Shown: positions 9,382-18,962 of the stretch, one piece after another
Layout: each line of letters starts with the position of its first letter
Position numbering within the stretch: position 1 is the first letter of the stretch
From: Rhodohalobacter sp. 614A
Lineage (GTDB): Bacteria > Bacteroidota > Rhodothermia > Balneolales > Balneolaceae
Direction of reading: 5' to 3'
Length of the DNA: 64,000 bases
NCBI RefSeq assembly: GCF_021462415.1
Contig: NZ_JAKEDS010000002.1
Location: 620,001 to 684,000 of the forward strand
Position numbers and translations under genes: made by a program
The notes under the pieces: model-generated
What the model saw: only the letters and a program-made list of their open reading frames with translations
Database searches by the model: none
What the model was told of the DNA's origin: nothing

Positions 9382-12300
9382 TACGCTGAGGAAGAAAATT
9401 GGACTCGGCTTCGGTTTGTTAACAATCGTACTGGCGATTGCAGTCTTTATTACTATTTACTTGATTCAGGATATAAATAATATCTCTGATTTTATCAGGG
9501 ATCAGCGATACTCATCAGCCCGTGCCGGCCTTGAATTATCAGATGGAATAAATGAAAGTATGGCCGATTTGAGAGGCTGGACAATTTTACAGAGAGATTC
9601 ATTTAAAGTAGACCGGGAAGAGACATGGGAAAATGAGATACGGCCAAATATAAACAGATTGCAAGAAATATCTGAAGATTGGACAAACCCGGAAAATGTT
9701 GAACGCTTAGCTGAATTAGCGCCATTAATTTCCCGCCTCGAACAATTGCAGAATGAGGTGGAAGCTCTCGCCACAACGGATTTAGAACAAGCTACCAACA
9801 TCTTAGACGGAGAATTGTTTGCTTTAAATGAACAAATCGAACGAGTTCTCGAAGCGCTGGTAGAAAATCATGAACGATTGCTGCAGCAGGATTTTGCTAC
9901 AATCGATCAGGAAATCACACTGCTTAATAATATTGCGTGGCTGCTTTTAGCCGCTGGTGTGCTGATAGGTTTTGTCTTGGCTGTAATTATTACAAACTCT
10001 ATTACCGCACCTTTATCGAAAGCTGTGGAAGTAGCCAAGAATATAGGTGATGGGGACCTGACGACTTCGGTTCCGGTGACAGGTTCCGGAGAGATGAGAA
10101 AACTGGGAGAAGCGCTGGTAAATATGCGTAATTCATTGAAGAAGACTCAGGAAGAAAATCAGCTTTATGATTGGTTTACCCGGGGACAAAATAAACTAAA
10201 TAATGTAACGAGAGGGGATCAGGGAATTGAGGAGCTTGCCAATAAAATCATCAAATTTCTAACAACTTATGTAGTTGCAAGTATAGGGGCTTTGTACTTA
10301 TTTAATGATGATAAAGAGCAACTGGAGCTGATCGGAAAGTACGCTTTCAGTACAGCAGGCGAAAAAAATTCATTTAAATTTGGTGAAGGGTTGATTGGTC
10401 AGGCAGCATCAAATAAACAGACAATTACGCTTACTGAAATAGATGAAAATTATATACGCATCAAGTCATCTATCACAGAAGCACCTCCCAAAAATATTTT
10501 GGCTATTCCGTTTATTATAGATAATAAGCCTTTGGGAGTTGTGGAAATTGGCAAGTTTGAAAGTTTCGCTCAAAAAGAGATCGAGTTTTTAGAATCGAGC
10601 ATGGAGGACGTTGGCATTTCGATGTATTCTGCCATTGCCCGTAAGAAAATCCAGGAACTTCTCGAAGAGACTCAACTCCAGAGTGAAGAGCTCCAGCAGC
10701 AACAAGAAGAACTGGAACAAAACAATGAAGAGCTTGAAGAACAGGCACACAGCCTCAAAGAACAGCAAGAGGAATTGAGAGTAGCCAATGAAGAATTAGA
10801 AGAGCAAACTCAGGTTGTAGAACAGAAAAATCATGACCTGGAAAGAGCGAGAACAGAAATAGAATTAAAAGCTGAACAACTTGAAATCAGCAGTAAGTAC
10901 AAGAGTGAGTTTTTGGCAAATATGAGCCATGAACTTCGTACACCGTTAAATAGCTTGTTGATTCTTGCAGGCGATCTCAAGAGAAACAAGAATGGGAACC
11001 TCAGCGAAGATGAATTAGAGAACGCAGAAGTAATAGAAAAAAGCGGCCGCGATTTGCTGGAACTGATTAATGAAATCCTCGATCTTTCTAAAATTGAGTC
11101 CGGTAAAATGGAACTGAATGTGAGCGAGGTAAACATAAATGAATTAGCCAATGACCTCTCCAGGAATTTCAAAAAACAGGCTGAAAAAAAAGGACTTAAT
11201 CTCATCACCAATATTCATGAGAAAGTGCCAGAGGCCGTTTATACAGATCGCCAGCGCCTTGAGCAGATCCTGAAGAACTTGTTGTCGAACGCATTGAAAT
11301 TTACGGCTAACGGTGAAATTAAAATCGATTTTACCAGGAATGCCGATGAGTTTATTTCTATTGCCGTAACCGATACGGGCATTGGTATTCCACAGGAGAA
11401 GCAGGATTTGATTTTTGAGGCTTTTCAACAGGCCGACGGAGGAACATCCCGGAAATATGGTGGAACCGGTTTGGGCCTTTCCATCTCCAGGGAGCTTGCA
11501 AAATTGCTGAGCGGGAAAATGACTCTCGAAAGTTCGGAAGGGAAGGGGGCAACGTTTACAGTTACAATTCCTTTGACACTCAAATCAGACGGAAACAAGA
11601 CATCAGAAAAGACCGCTAAAGTAACTGTAAAATCCAACAATATCACTGTAAGAAATACCCGTTTTGTTGATTTCCCAACGATTGATGACAATCGGGAAGA
11701 TATATCAGAATCAGATGATACCATTCTCATCATTGAGGATGATGCGAATTTTGCAAAAATTCTTGGAAAACAGGCAACGGAGAGAGGGTTCAAATTCATT
11801 TCTGCAGCCACCGGTGAGGATGGACTTATACTGGCAAATCAATATCAGCCAACGGCCATTATTTTGGACTTGAACTTACCCGGTATTGACGGGCATATGG
11901 TACTGCGCGAACTCAAAGGAAATCCAGATGTACGCCATATTCCGGTTCACATTATTTCTGCTGAAGAAAAATCCCTGGATTCTATTAAATCAGGTGCTGT
12001 TCAATATCTTACAAAACCGGTAACCGAAGATCAGCTTCAGGGCGCTTTCGGTCGCATTGAAGATTTTATCAACAGGAAAATGAAAAATCTTCTTGTGATA
12101 GAGGATAACGACACAATGCGCAAGTCGATTGTAAAATTAATCGGTAACGGAGATGTGAAATGTTTTGAGGCAGGAACGGCAGAAGAAGCTTTTCAGCAGT
12201 TAGAAAAAAACCGTATTGATTGCATTGTCCTGGATATCGGGTTGCCGGATATCAGTGGATTTGATCTCATCCAAAAACTTGAGGAGGATTACCAGGAAAA

Positions 12301-12883
12301 ATTACCGCCCATTATTGTGTATACGGGGAAAGAGCTCACCAAAGAGGAAGTTGACAAATTACAGCAGTATGCTGAAACCATTATTGTAAAAGGGATAAAA
12401 AGTGAAGAACGTCTCCTGGATGAAACCGCCCTGTTCCTGCACAGAACTGTGAAAAATCTACCCCAAAACAAACAGGATATTATCACAAGTCTTTACGATA
12501 AAGAATCTGTGTTCAGGGATAAAAAGGTTTTGCTTGTGGATGACGATATGCGCAATGTATTTGCGCTTTCGAAAGTGCTGAAAGAGAAAGGCCTGGAAAT
12601 CGACAAGGCAGAAAATGGCCGTGTAGCTCTGAAAAAATTAGATGAGGGTGTGGTGGATTTAGTCCTGATGGATATTATGATGCCCGAAATGGACGGTTAT
12701 GAATGTATGAGACAGATTCGAAAGCAAAGCAAGTTTCGGGATTTGCCCATCATTGCTTTAACTGCAAAAGCCATGAAAACCGACAGGCAAAAATGTCTCG
12801 ATGCCGGGGCGGATGACTATATCACAAAACCCGTTGATCTTGAACGGCTACTATCCCTGATGAGAATTTGGATTAAAAAATAA
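9365..12883 (+). CDS. Membrane hybrid histidine kinase with HAMP, GAF and three receiver domains
   Basis: A 1172-residue kinase. Order: membrane segment at about 12-35; extracytoplasmic helical sensor (CHASE3-like) to about 188; second membrane segment 190-212; HAMP about 213-265; GAF about 285-425; a long Gln/Glu-rich coiled coil (EELEEQ repeats) about 430-515; HisKA with phospho-acceptor His522 in MSHELRTPLNS; HATPase with N box NLLSNALKF, DTGIGIP and GGTGLGLS. Three receivers follow, with acceptor aspartates near 835, 956 and 1102. The second receiver lacks the usual Thr/Lys-Pro pattern (IVKGIKSE in place of TKP). The start overlaps cheB by 17 bases. Probably the central sensor of the island. 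Confidence 0.93.
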   Translation: MNLRIDTLRKKIGLGFGLLTIVLAIAVFITIYLIQDINNISDFIRDQRYSSARAGLELSDGINESMADLRGWTILQRDSFKVDREETWENEIRPNINRLQEISEDWTNPENVERLAELAPLISRLEQLQNEVEALATTDLEQATNILDGELFALNEQIERVLEALVENHERLLQQDFATIDQEITLLNNIAWLLLAAGVLIGFVLAVIITNSITAPLSKAVEVAKNIGDGDLTTSVPVTGSGEMRKLGEALVNMRNSLKKTQEENQLYDWFTRGQNKLNNVTRGDQGIEELANKIIKFLTTYVVASIGALYLFNDDKEQLELIGKYAFSTAGEKNSFKFGEGLIGQAASNKQTITLTEIDENYIRIKSSITEAPPKNILAIPFIIDNKPLGVVEIGKFESFAQKEIEFLESSMEDVGISMYSAIARKKIQELLEETQLQSEELQQQQEELEQNNEELEEQAHSLKEQQEELRVANEELEEQTQVVEQKNHDLERARTEIELKAEQLEISSKYKSEFLANMSHELRTPLNSLLILAGDLKRNKNGNLSEDELENAEVIEKSGRDLLELINEILDLSKIESGKMELNVSEVNINELANDLSRNFKKQAEKKGLNLITNIHEKVPEAVYTDRQRLEQILKNLLSNALKFTANGEIKIDFTRNADEFISIAVTDTGIGIPQEKQDLIFEAFQQADGGTSRKYGGTGLGLSISRELAKLLSGKMTLESSEGKGATFTVTIPLTLKSDGNKTSEKTAKVTVKSNNITVRNTRFVDFPTIDDNREDISESDDTILIIEDDANFAKILGKQATERGFKFISAATGEDGLILANQYQPTAIILDLNLPGIDGHMVLRELKGNPDVRHIPVHIISAEEKSLDSIKSGAVQYLTKPVTEDQLQGAFGRIEDFINRKMKNLLVIEDNDTMRKSIVKLIGNGDVKCFEAGTAEEAFQQLEKNRIDCIVLDIGLPDISGFDLIQKLEEDYQEKLPPIIVYTGKELTKEEVDKLQQYAETIIVKGIKSEERLLDETALFLHRTVKNLPQNKQDIITSLYDKESVFRDKKVLLVDDDMRNVFALSKVLKEKGLEIDKAENGRVALKKLDEGVVDLVLMDIMMPEMDGYECMRQIRKQSKFRDLPIIALTAKAMKTDRQKCLDAGADDYITKPVDLERLLSLMRIWIKK

Positions 12884-12886
12884 TCG

Positions 12887-14059
12887 ATGATTAAAAACGA
12901 CAAATATCGAGAGCTAAAAGTACTTCATCAAAATAAACCGAAAATTTTGATGGTTGATGACAGGGATGAAAATCTGCTGGCATTGGAACGGCTTCTTGAA
13001 GATTTACCGGTTTTGCTGTACAAAGCAAATAGTGGAAATGAAGCTTTAAAACTGACGCTTCATCATAATTTTGCCCTTGCTCTGCTGGATATTCAAATGC
13101 CCGATATGGACGGTTATGAATTGGCAGAGATTTTAAGGCAGGAAGAAAAAACGGCTAATCTGCCATTCATTTTTATATCGGCCATTTACACAGACAGTGC
13201 AAATATTTTTAAAGGATACCGAAAAGGGGCTTTCAGTTACATTACCAAGCCTTTTGAGCCTGAAGTTCTTTTAAGCAAGGTGCGGTTTTTCATCGATAAA
13301 TATCGGCAAGAACTTGAGTTAAATATAAAAAGCGAAGAACTACAGAGGAGCAATGAAGAACTGGAATCATTCAGTTACAGTGTTTCTCACGATTTAAGAG
13401 CGCCACTTAGAGCGATTGACGGTTATGCCTCCATTCTGCTTGAAGATTACTACGACAAATTGGATGATGACGGGCAGCGGTTTTTAAGTATAGTAAAAGA
13501 TGAAGCCACCCGGATGGGGAATTTGATTGATGATTTACTTTCTTTTTCGCGTTTGAACAGGAAAGAACAAATCATTGAACCGGTAGATATGAAAAAGCTG
13601 GCTGACCATGTGATGGATAAAATCCGGGATGCCCATAAAGGCCTTAATATAAATTATAATTGTAGTTCGCTTCATGAGGTTTGCGGTGATAAATCTCTTC
13701 TGCAGCAAGTTTGGGTGAATTTATTGGGGAATGCAGTGAAGTATCGCGCGGCGGATCAAGAGCCCAAAATTAATGTTACTTCAAAACTGGATAAGGCAAC
13801 CGAACAGGTTGTGTTTTCTGTGGAAGACAAAGGGGTGGGTTTTAACACAAAATATGCCGACAAACTTTTTGGGGTTTTTCAACGGCTTCATCGGGATGAT
13901 GAATTTGAGGGTACGGGAATTGGCTTGGCTCTTGTTCGAAGAATTGTTAATCGCCATGGTGGCGATGTGTGGGCAGAGAGCGAACTCGGAAAAGGAAGTA
14001 CTTTTTATTTTTCACTACCAATTTTAAAGCAGCAAATAACATCAAATAATCATGCCTAA
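12887..14059 (+). CDS. Receiver-histidine kinase (cytoplasmic)
   Basis: A 390-residue protein. A receiver domain ([13 protein letters not shown], acceptor Asp68 in [19 protein letters not shown]) is followed by a short coiled coil ([12 protein letters not shown]) and a kinase core with His168 in [18 protein letters not shown], the signature of phytochrome-type kinases. The ATP domain carries [17 protein letters not shown] and [12 protein letters not shown]. No membrane segment, so it takes its input through the receiver, plausibly from the hybrid kinase 3 bases upstream. Its stop region overlaps the next receiver gene by 8 bases. Confidence 0.92.
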   Translation: MIKNDKYRELKVLHQNKPKILMVDDRDENLLALERLLEDLPVLLYKANSGNEALKLTLHHNFALALLDIQMPDMDGYELAEILRQEEKTANLPFIFISAIYTDSANIFKGYRKGAFSYITKPFEPEVLLSKVRFFIDKYRQELELNIKSEELQRSNEELESFSYSVSHDLRAPLRAIDGYASILLEDYYDKLDDDGQRFLSIVKDEATRMGNLIDDLLSFSRLNRKEQIIEPVDMKKLADHVMDKIRDAHKGLNINYNCSSLHEVCGDKSLLQQVWVNLLGNAVKYRAADQEPKINVTSKLDKATEQVVFSVEDKGVGFNTKYADKLFGVFQRLHRDDEFEGTGIGLALVRRIVNRHGGDVWAESELGKGSTFYFSLPILKQQITSNNHA

Positions 14060-14492
14060 TCAAGTTGAAATTTTATTATGTGAAGATAACCCGAGGGATG
14101 CAGAATTAACGATCCGCGCCCTCAAAAAAAGAAACCTTTCCAATAATGTACAATGGGTCAGGGATGGTGAAGAAGCCCTGGAATACCTTTTTGCTACAGG
14201 GCGTTACGAGCAAAGATCTATAAAAGACAAACCAAAAGTGGTTTTACTGGATTTGAAGATGCCTAAAGTGGATGGACTGGAAGTTCTGAAAGAAATTCGA
14301 ACACATCCCGAAACAAAGAAAATACCGGTTGTGATACTTACTTCATCAAAGGAAGAGAATGATATTGTACAGAGCTACGAATACGGAGTAAACAGCTACA
14401 TCGTAAAACCTGTTAATTTTGAGAAGTTCTTGGATTCAATCGCTGATGTTGGTTTTTACTGGCTGTTGCTGAATCAACCGGGGAATAGATAA
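14052..14492 (+). CDS. Single-domain response regulator (Rcp1-like)
   Basis: A 146-residue lone receiver. It has the acidic pocket [10 protein letters not shown], acceptor Asp67 in [24 protein letters not shown] and the VKPVNFEKF segment. The [14 protein letters not shown] and long YEQR...KDKPK insert are typical of receivers paired with phytochrome-type kinases, which fits the neighbouring SHDLRAPL kinase. It has no output domain and so probably relays phosphate between kinases. Confidence 0.92.
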   Translation: MPNQVEILLCEDNPRDAELTIRALKKRNLSNNVQWVRDGEEALEYLFATGRYEQRSIKDKPKVVLLDLKMPKVDGLEVLKEIRTHPETKKIPVVILTSSKEENDIVQSYEYGVNSYIVKPVNFEKFLDSIADVGFYWLLLNQPGNR

Positions 14493-14511
14493 ATCAACGG
14501 AGAATGCGAAT

Positions 14512-16332
14512 ATGGGATATAAAATTTTAATTGTTGATGACAATCAAGTAGATGCCCAATTGATGAAAGAATATCTTATTCGTTCAGGAGAGGGCTTCGG
14601 GGAAATTACGCTTGTTCATGATAGAGAAGCTTATGAAGAATCGCTTCAGACTTTAAAACTCGATTTGATTCTTTCGGATTATCGGCTGATCGATTTCAAT
14701 GGAATAGATGCTATTCGTCTTAGAAATCAATACTGCAAGGAGGTTCCCTTAATTATTATCTCAGGGACAATCGGGGAAGAAAAAGCCGTAGAAGTGATAA
14801 AAGCAGGAGCGATTGATTTTTTAATCAAGAACAATACAGAAAAACGCCTTGCTCAAATAGCGATCCGGGCTATTGAGGAAGCCGCTGAGAAAAGAAGGCG
14901 AAAACAGGCAGAGGAATCATTAGAAACGAGTGAAGAAAACTACCGTTTGCTCACAGAAAACTCTACCGATATGATTAGCCGTAATAAACCAGATGGGGAA
15001 TATTTATACGTATCTCCCTCGAGCAAAGATGTTTTGGGATACGAACCGGAGGAACTTGTGGGCACGTCGGTTTTTGATTATATCCACCCCGATCATCAGG
15101 ATGTTATTGAGAAGTCACGCCAAAACCACCAGGACAATCCTGATATAAATATTTTTCAATATCTGATAAAACGAAAAGATGGAGAGTGGCAATGGGTGGA
15201 GACCACCAGCAGAATACTCCGGCACCCGGAAACTGGAGAGGTACATGAAATTCAAGCCTCAACGAGAGACATAACAAAAAGAATAAGCTATGAGAAAGAT
15301 CTTGAAAAAGAGGTTCATCTGAATGACCAAATTATCAACAGTTTGCCTGGAATATTTTTTATTCTTTCTGAGGATAAAAAAATTATCCGGGTTAATAAAA
15401 AACTGCAAACTATTCTTGGATATACCGCTGATGAGCTTGCAGAAATGAGACTTCAGGATTTATACACTGAGGAAGATCAGAATAAGGTCAGGAAAACAGT
15501 TGAAAGTGCTTTTAAAAATGGCAGTGCCTCATTGTCTTCTCAACTGAATACCAAAGAAGGTCTACAGCCTTACTATTATTTAACTTGTTCCCGGATTCGC
15601 CAGGAAGAGAAAGATTTAGTTTTGGGAATGGGGATTGATATTTCTGATCGGGTCAGGGCTGAAGAGATGATTCAAAAATCTCTTAAAGAGAAAGAAATCC
15701 TATTGATGGAAATACATCACAGAGTAAAGAATAATCTTGCTTTGATCTCGGGAATTATGCAACTGCACGCTTCAAAAACGAATAACAATGAAGTTTCCGA
15801 GCATTTGACAAATAGCCAAAGCCGAATCAAATCCATCGCAATTGTCCATGAATTGCTGTATGAAACTCACAATTTCTCCGACATTCCACTGAATAAGGAT
15901 ATCGAGAAACTGATTAAACATATTTCAAACACAGTTCAGGCTAAAACTAACATCGATTGGAAAATAGATATGGATCATGTTGAATTGAACGTGAACCAGG
16001 CCATTCCGTGTGCACTTATTGTAAATGAAGTTATTACGAATATTTATAAGCACGCTTTTCATATGCAAGAGGAAGGAAAAGTTACAGTTTCTCTGAAGGA
16101 AAAGAATGGTGGCGTGACGGTTACCATAGATGATGACGGAATTGGCATGGCAGAAGACATGGACTTATCCAATTCAGATAGCCTGGGAATGACCCTTATC
16201 AAAACCTTAAGCAATCAACTGGATGGTAACGTTGAATATAAAACAGAGGCAGACGCAACAAGGTTTAAATTAACCTTCCAAAAAATGGACGTGAAAGGCG
16301 GGGCCAGCCATTTTTACAGTCAACACCTTTGA
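14512..16332 (+). CDS. Receiver-PAS-PAS-HisKA_2 histidine kinase
   Basis: A 606-residue cytoplasmic kinase. A receiver occupies about residues 3-125 (acceptor Asp56 in LILSDYRLIDFNG). The first PAS, about 140-265, has LTENSTDMISRNKPDG and LGYEPEELVG, ending in a PAC segment (EIQASTRDITKR). The second PAS is about 270-390. The kinase core is of the HisKA_2/HWE-like group with EIHHRVKNNLALISGIMQLHA (His403), NEVITNIYKHAF and DDDGIGM. This kinase family often feeds atypical output regulators. It lies 19 bases after the lone receiver and closes the island. Confidence 0.92.
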   Translation: MGYKILIVDDNQVDAQLMKEYLIRSGEGFGEITLVHDREAYEESLQTLKLDLILSDYRLIDFNGIDAIRLRNQYCKEVPLIIISGTIGEEKAVEVIKAGAIDFLIKNNTEKRLAQIAIRAIEEAAEKRRRKQAEESLETSEENYRLLTENSTDMISRNKPDGEYLYVSPSSKDVLGYEPEELVGTSVFDYIHPDHQDVIEKSRQNHQDNPDINIFQYLIKRKDGEWQWVETTSRILRHPETGEVHEIQASTRDITKRISYEKDLEKEVHLNDQIINSLPGIFFILSEDKKIIRVNKKLQTILGYTADELAEMRLQDLYTEEDQNKVRKTVESAFKNGSASLSSQLNTKEGLQPYYYLTCSRIRQEEKDLVLGMGIDISDRVRAEEMIQKSLKEKEILLMEIHHRVKNNLALISGIMQLHASKTNNNEVSEHLTNSQSRIKSIAIVHELLYETHNFSDIPLNKDIEKLIKHISNTVQAKTNIDWKIDMDHVELNVNQAIPCALIVNEVITNIYKHAFHMQEEGKVTVSLKEKNGGVTVTIDDDGIGMAEDMDLSNSDSLGMTLIKTLSNQLDGNVEYKTEADATRFKLTFQKMDVKGGASHFYSQHL

Positions 16333-16488
16333 TATTCTGTTAATGTGATTTAGGAAAAGCAGACTGCTTGTTTTTTTGATTGAGTTCAAACCAAAAATCT
16401 TTTCTTAATAGATAATTTGTGGAACGTATGGAAGAAGCATTTGTTGATTTAATAGTTTAATCAACATTAAAACGAAGTTTTTTCATAC

Positions 16489-17289
16489 ATGGATCTGAAG
16501 TTAAAGGGTAAAAATGCGATTGTAACTGGTGCCAGTAAAGGAATTGGAAAAGGGATTGCTGAATCCCTGGCTAAAGAAGGGTGTAATGTAAGTATTTGCG
16601 CACGTCACAAAAAAGAACTTGAAGCCACTGTTGAAGAACTGCTTGAATATGATGGCGATATAATATCTGTTGCAGCTGATTTAACGAGAGAAGAAGACAT
16701 TCAAATGTTGGTGGATACTACATTCAATTCCTTTGGTTCAATCGATATTCTTGTCAATAATGCCGGAACTATTGGTAAAGCGGGAACTTTTGATGCAACT
16801 CCTCTTGCTAAATGGAAGGATGTTTTTGAGCTAAATCTATTTTCAGTTGTTTCACTTACCAAGAAAGTTGTACCCTACATGAAGGAAAAAGGGTGGGGAC
16901 GAATCATTAATATTTCTTCTGAGAATGGTTCACAACCTTATCCCGATATGATCCATTACAGTGCCTCAAAAGGAGCTCTCGACAATTTTTCAAAAGCTTT
17001 GTCGAAGGCTGTAGCTGGTGACGGAATTCTGGTTAATACAGTAAGTCCGGCCTTTATTATGACGCCGCTTGTTGAGAATATGATGGAACAGGCAGCAAAA
17101 GAAGAAGGGATTTCCAAAGATGAGGCTATACAATCATTTCTAAAAAATCACCGACCAAATATTGAAGTAGAGCGTCCGGGAACCATTGAAGAAGTGGGAG
17201 AGTTGGTTGCTTTTCTCGCCTCACCCAAATCATCATTTATTAATGGAGCCAATTACCGGGTAGATGGCGGTTCGGTTGCTGCGGAATAA
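16489..17289 (+). CDS. SDR-family oxidoreductase (3-oxoacyl-ACP reductase-like)
   Basis: A 266-residue classical short-chain dehydrogenase. TGASKGIGKGIA is at residues 13-24, NNAGT near 90, the active-site segment IHYSASKGALDNFSKAL near 160 and a C-terminal YRVDGGSV. A long insert after NTVSPAFIMTPLVENMMEQ is typical of the FabG-like group active on sugars or keto acids. The 156 bases before it hold no gene. It precedes the LytTR regulatory region but is separated from it by operator-like repeats and a terminator, so cotranscription is unlikely. Confidence 0.85.
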   Translation: MDLKLKGKNAIVTGASKGIGKGIAESLAKEGCNVSICARHKKELEATVEELLEYDGDIISVAADLTREEDIQMLVDTTFNSFGSIDILVNNAGTIGKAGTFDATPLAKWKDVFELNLFSVVSLTKKVVPYMKEKGWGRIINISSENGSQPYPDMIHYSASKGALDNFSKALSKAVAGDGILVNTVSPAFIMTPLVENMMEQAAKEEGISKDEAIQSFLKNHRPNIEVERPGTIEEVGELVAFLASPKSSFINGANYRVDGGSVAAE

Positions 17290-17352
17290 TTTTTATCAGG
17301 CAAATACGATTTTTTTGTTCTTCATAAAGCTTTGTAACACTTTGAGATAACC

Positions 17353-17380
17353 TTCATCACATCATAAAGCATTTCATCAC
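17353..17380 (+). promoter_or_regulatory. Operator-like direct repeat pair A (putative LytTR sites)
   Basis: Two copies of TTCATCAC start at 17353 and 17373, exactly 20 bp apart. The same motif, at 20-21 bp spacing and the same orientation, occurs before the LytTR operon and before susC. Paired direct repeats about two helical turns apart are the known binding pattern of LytTR regulators such as AgrA. A T-rich promoter-like element (TTATTTATA) begins 34 bp after the second copy, at 17414. Confidence 0.6.
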
Positions 17381-17424
17381 ATTTGTTTTCAGAGCTATCT
17401 GGGAATAAGTAGATTATTTATACA

Positions 17425-17520
17425 AAGATGCCCTACGAAGGCCTGATACCTATCATGATAATTAAAAGGGGAGTAGCTTCCTTTATCATATAAGACCTCA
17501 AGGTATCAGGTCTTTTTTTT
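17425..17520 (+). ncRNA. Candidate small structured RNA ending in a Rho-independent terminator
   Basis: A perfect 10-bp outer stem, CCTGATACCT (17442-17451) with AGGTATCAGG (17501-17510), is followed by a long T run (17512-17520). Inside lies a second stem formed by ATGATA (17455-17460) and TATCAT (17484-17489), extended by AAAGG with CCTTT. No open reading frame of any size lies between the terminator and the promoter-like element downstream of repeat pair A. The 5' end is a guess from promoter spacing. It could also be a leader attenuator, but a second promoter lies after it. Confidence 0.45.
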
Positions 17521-17548
17521 CTGAAAGCCCTGTATCCCAAAATTAAAA

Positions 17549-17597
17549 TTCGTCACACGGTAAGGCATTTCATCACACAAATGGATGTGTTCGTCAC
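17549..17597 (+). promoter_or_regulatory. Operator-like direct repeat triplet B (putative LytTR sites)
   Basis: TTCGTCAC at 17549, TTCATCAC at 17569 and TTCGTCAC at 17590, spaced 20 and 21 bp. The third copy ends 10 bp before the TTTG box of the promoter that would serve the LytTR operon. Confidence 0.62.
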
Positions 17598-17607
17598 TTC
17601 AGTGTTT

Positions 17608-17640
17608 TTTGAACTCATCTGAATTGATAACTTAGGTTTT
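17608..17640 (+). promoter_or_regulatory. Bacteroidota-type promoter of the LytTR operon
   Basis: TTTG (17608-17611), a 21-bp spacer and TAGGTTTT (17633-17640) match the -33 TTTG / -7 TAnnTTTG pattern of Bacteroidota, with one mismatch. It lies just after the repeat triplet and 56 bp before the small lipoprotein start. Confidence 0.6.
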
Positions 17641-17696
17641 ATTTGTATCTACAGAAAGAAGTTGATTACCCGTAACCTTTCTCCGTACGATTAGAC

Positions 17697-17861
17697 ATGC
17701 AATATTTAGTCTCCCAAAAAATCACAGGACTAGTCGTTCTATTTGTTTTTTTTCTCTCATGCGGTACGGGAAAATCCGCCATTGATCATTCTTCATTTGG
17801 TGTAACCTCTCAGGCCAATATCAGTAAAGTTGGTATATCCAAAACCGGGGGAAATGAGTGA
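17697..17861 (+). CDS. Very small lipoprotein (54 residues)
   Basis: A 54-codon frame from ATG 17697 to TGA 17861. It has a charged N-terminus, a hydrophobic stretch (residues 10-20) and a lipobox FLSC with Cys22, leaving a mature peptide of about 33 residues (GTGKSAIDHSS... ending KTGGNE). It is the first gene after the operator repeats and promoter, and ends 6 bases before the degenerate kinase gene, whose ribosome-binding site GAGG overlaps its end. No family recognised. Its position in a LytTR operon suggests a signal, sensor accessory or anchor role, but that is inference. Confidence 0.6.
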   Translation: MQYLVSQKITGLVVLFVFFLSCGTGKSAIDHSSFGVTSQANISKVGISKTGGNE

Positions 17862-17867
17862 GGTCAT

Positions 17868-18962
17868 ATGAAAAAGAACTTAGGGTATATAGTCTTAGCC
17901 ATCTCCGGTTCTATATATATACTCTATAATTTTACTGTTACCAGCTATATTTTGCACCTGATACCGGAAAGAACTCTTGTTCTAAGAGAAACAGCTGTGG
18001 CTGAAATTTCAGCTTTCATTCCTGTTGCCATTCTTTTTATCGGGTTGATGAAGCTCTCACAATTCAGGGAAGAATTATTTAACCGGTTCTCGGCTAAATC
18101 ACTTTTTATTCATTCGTTGATACTGATTTCATTTATTGGGATCCATTCTTTTTGGCAAGTGTTTTCTAATTCACTTCTCATATCGGAGACCAAATTCAGT
18201 TTTGATGCAATTACTGTAGATGCCATGACTTTTCTGAATATGCGGACGATGGTATATGTACTTATTGTGGGATTAATTATCGGCGTAAAGCGTATTGAAG
18301 AGAAAGAGAGTTATACGCTAAAAGAATCGGAACTGAAATTAAAACTTGAACGGGCAAAAATTCGAAAATTCGAGTTAAAACTGAATCCTGATGTCATTTA
18401 CCCCACACTGGAATATGTAAAAGAAAATGCAGAAAAAAATCCGGAGTTATCTTCTCAACTAATTCTCAATTTAAGCAAGCAGATGAGAATTTTAATTGAT
18501 CATCTCAGTGATGAATGTATTCCACTGAACGAGGATGTGCAATTCTTTAAATACTACTTTGAAAGTTTGAATATTCGTCTTAAAAAGAAGATAGAAATTG
18601 ATGTGAAAGTAGATGAAAAACATATGGATATGAAAAATCCATCGCTGGTTTTGCTGGTGCCTTTTTTTGAGAAATTATTTATCGGAGAATATTCAGGATT
18701 TACAAAACAAGTGGAGAAGATAACCTACAGTTCGGGACATACACGGCCCAATGCTGTGGAGCTCTCCATTGAAATATCTCCCGTAGAAAGTATTGTGGAA
18801 CTGAAAAAAGATTTGAAGGATGATGAGCATATACAAGCTATTCAAAATCTCTTAAAATATTATGATGAAAACAGCTCTCTGAATGCAATTTTGGCAATAA
18901 ATACTCTTGCCATTCATCTTACCATTCCATTTGTACCTGTAACAATGGAGGAGTATGCCTGA
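17868..18962 (+). CDS. LytS-like membrane histidine kinase homologue lacking the catalytic histidine (pseudokinase)
   Basis: A 364-residue protein with four probable membrane segments (about 5-28, 48-64, 82-102, 129-144), a short coiled coil and a degenerate His_kinase/HATPase region. In LytS relatives the acceptor motif is NPHFLFN; here it reads NPDVIYPTLEYV, with Asp175 in place of His. The N box, normally LLQPLVENAIKHG, reads LVLLVPFFEKLFIGE, without the Asn, and no DNG or GxGL glycine motifs are seen. It overlaps the next, intact kinase by 8 bases. Probably a signalling partner or sensor subunit of that kinase and not an enzyme. Confidence 0.8.
   Translation: MKKNLGYIVLAISGSIYILYNFTVTSYILHLIPERTLVLRETAVAEISAFIPVAILFIGLMKLSQFREELFNRFSAKSLFIHSLILISFIGIHSFWQVFSNSLLISETKFSFDAITVDAMTFLNMRTMVYVLIVGLIIGVKRIEEKESYTLKESELKLKLERAKIRKFELKLNPDVIYPTLEYVKENAEKNPELSSQLILNLSKQMRILIDHLSDECIPLNEDVQFFKYYFESLNIRLKKKIEIDVKVDEKHMDMKNPSLVLLVPFFEKLFIGEYSGFTKQVEKITYSSGHTRPNAVELSIEISPVESIVELKKDLKDDEHIQAIQNLLKYYDENSSLNAILAINTLAIHLTIPFVPVTMEEYA

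Noticed and set aside
17441-17520. Manganese riboswitch (yybP-ykoY type) suggested by AAAAGGGGAGTAGC
   Set aside because: Only that short segment resembles the family; the second conserved loop is missing and the element is too short. I kept it as an undefined structured RNA.
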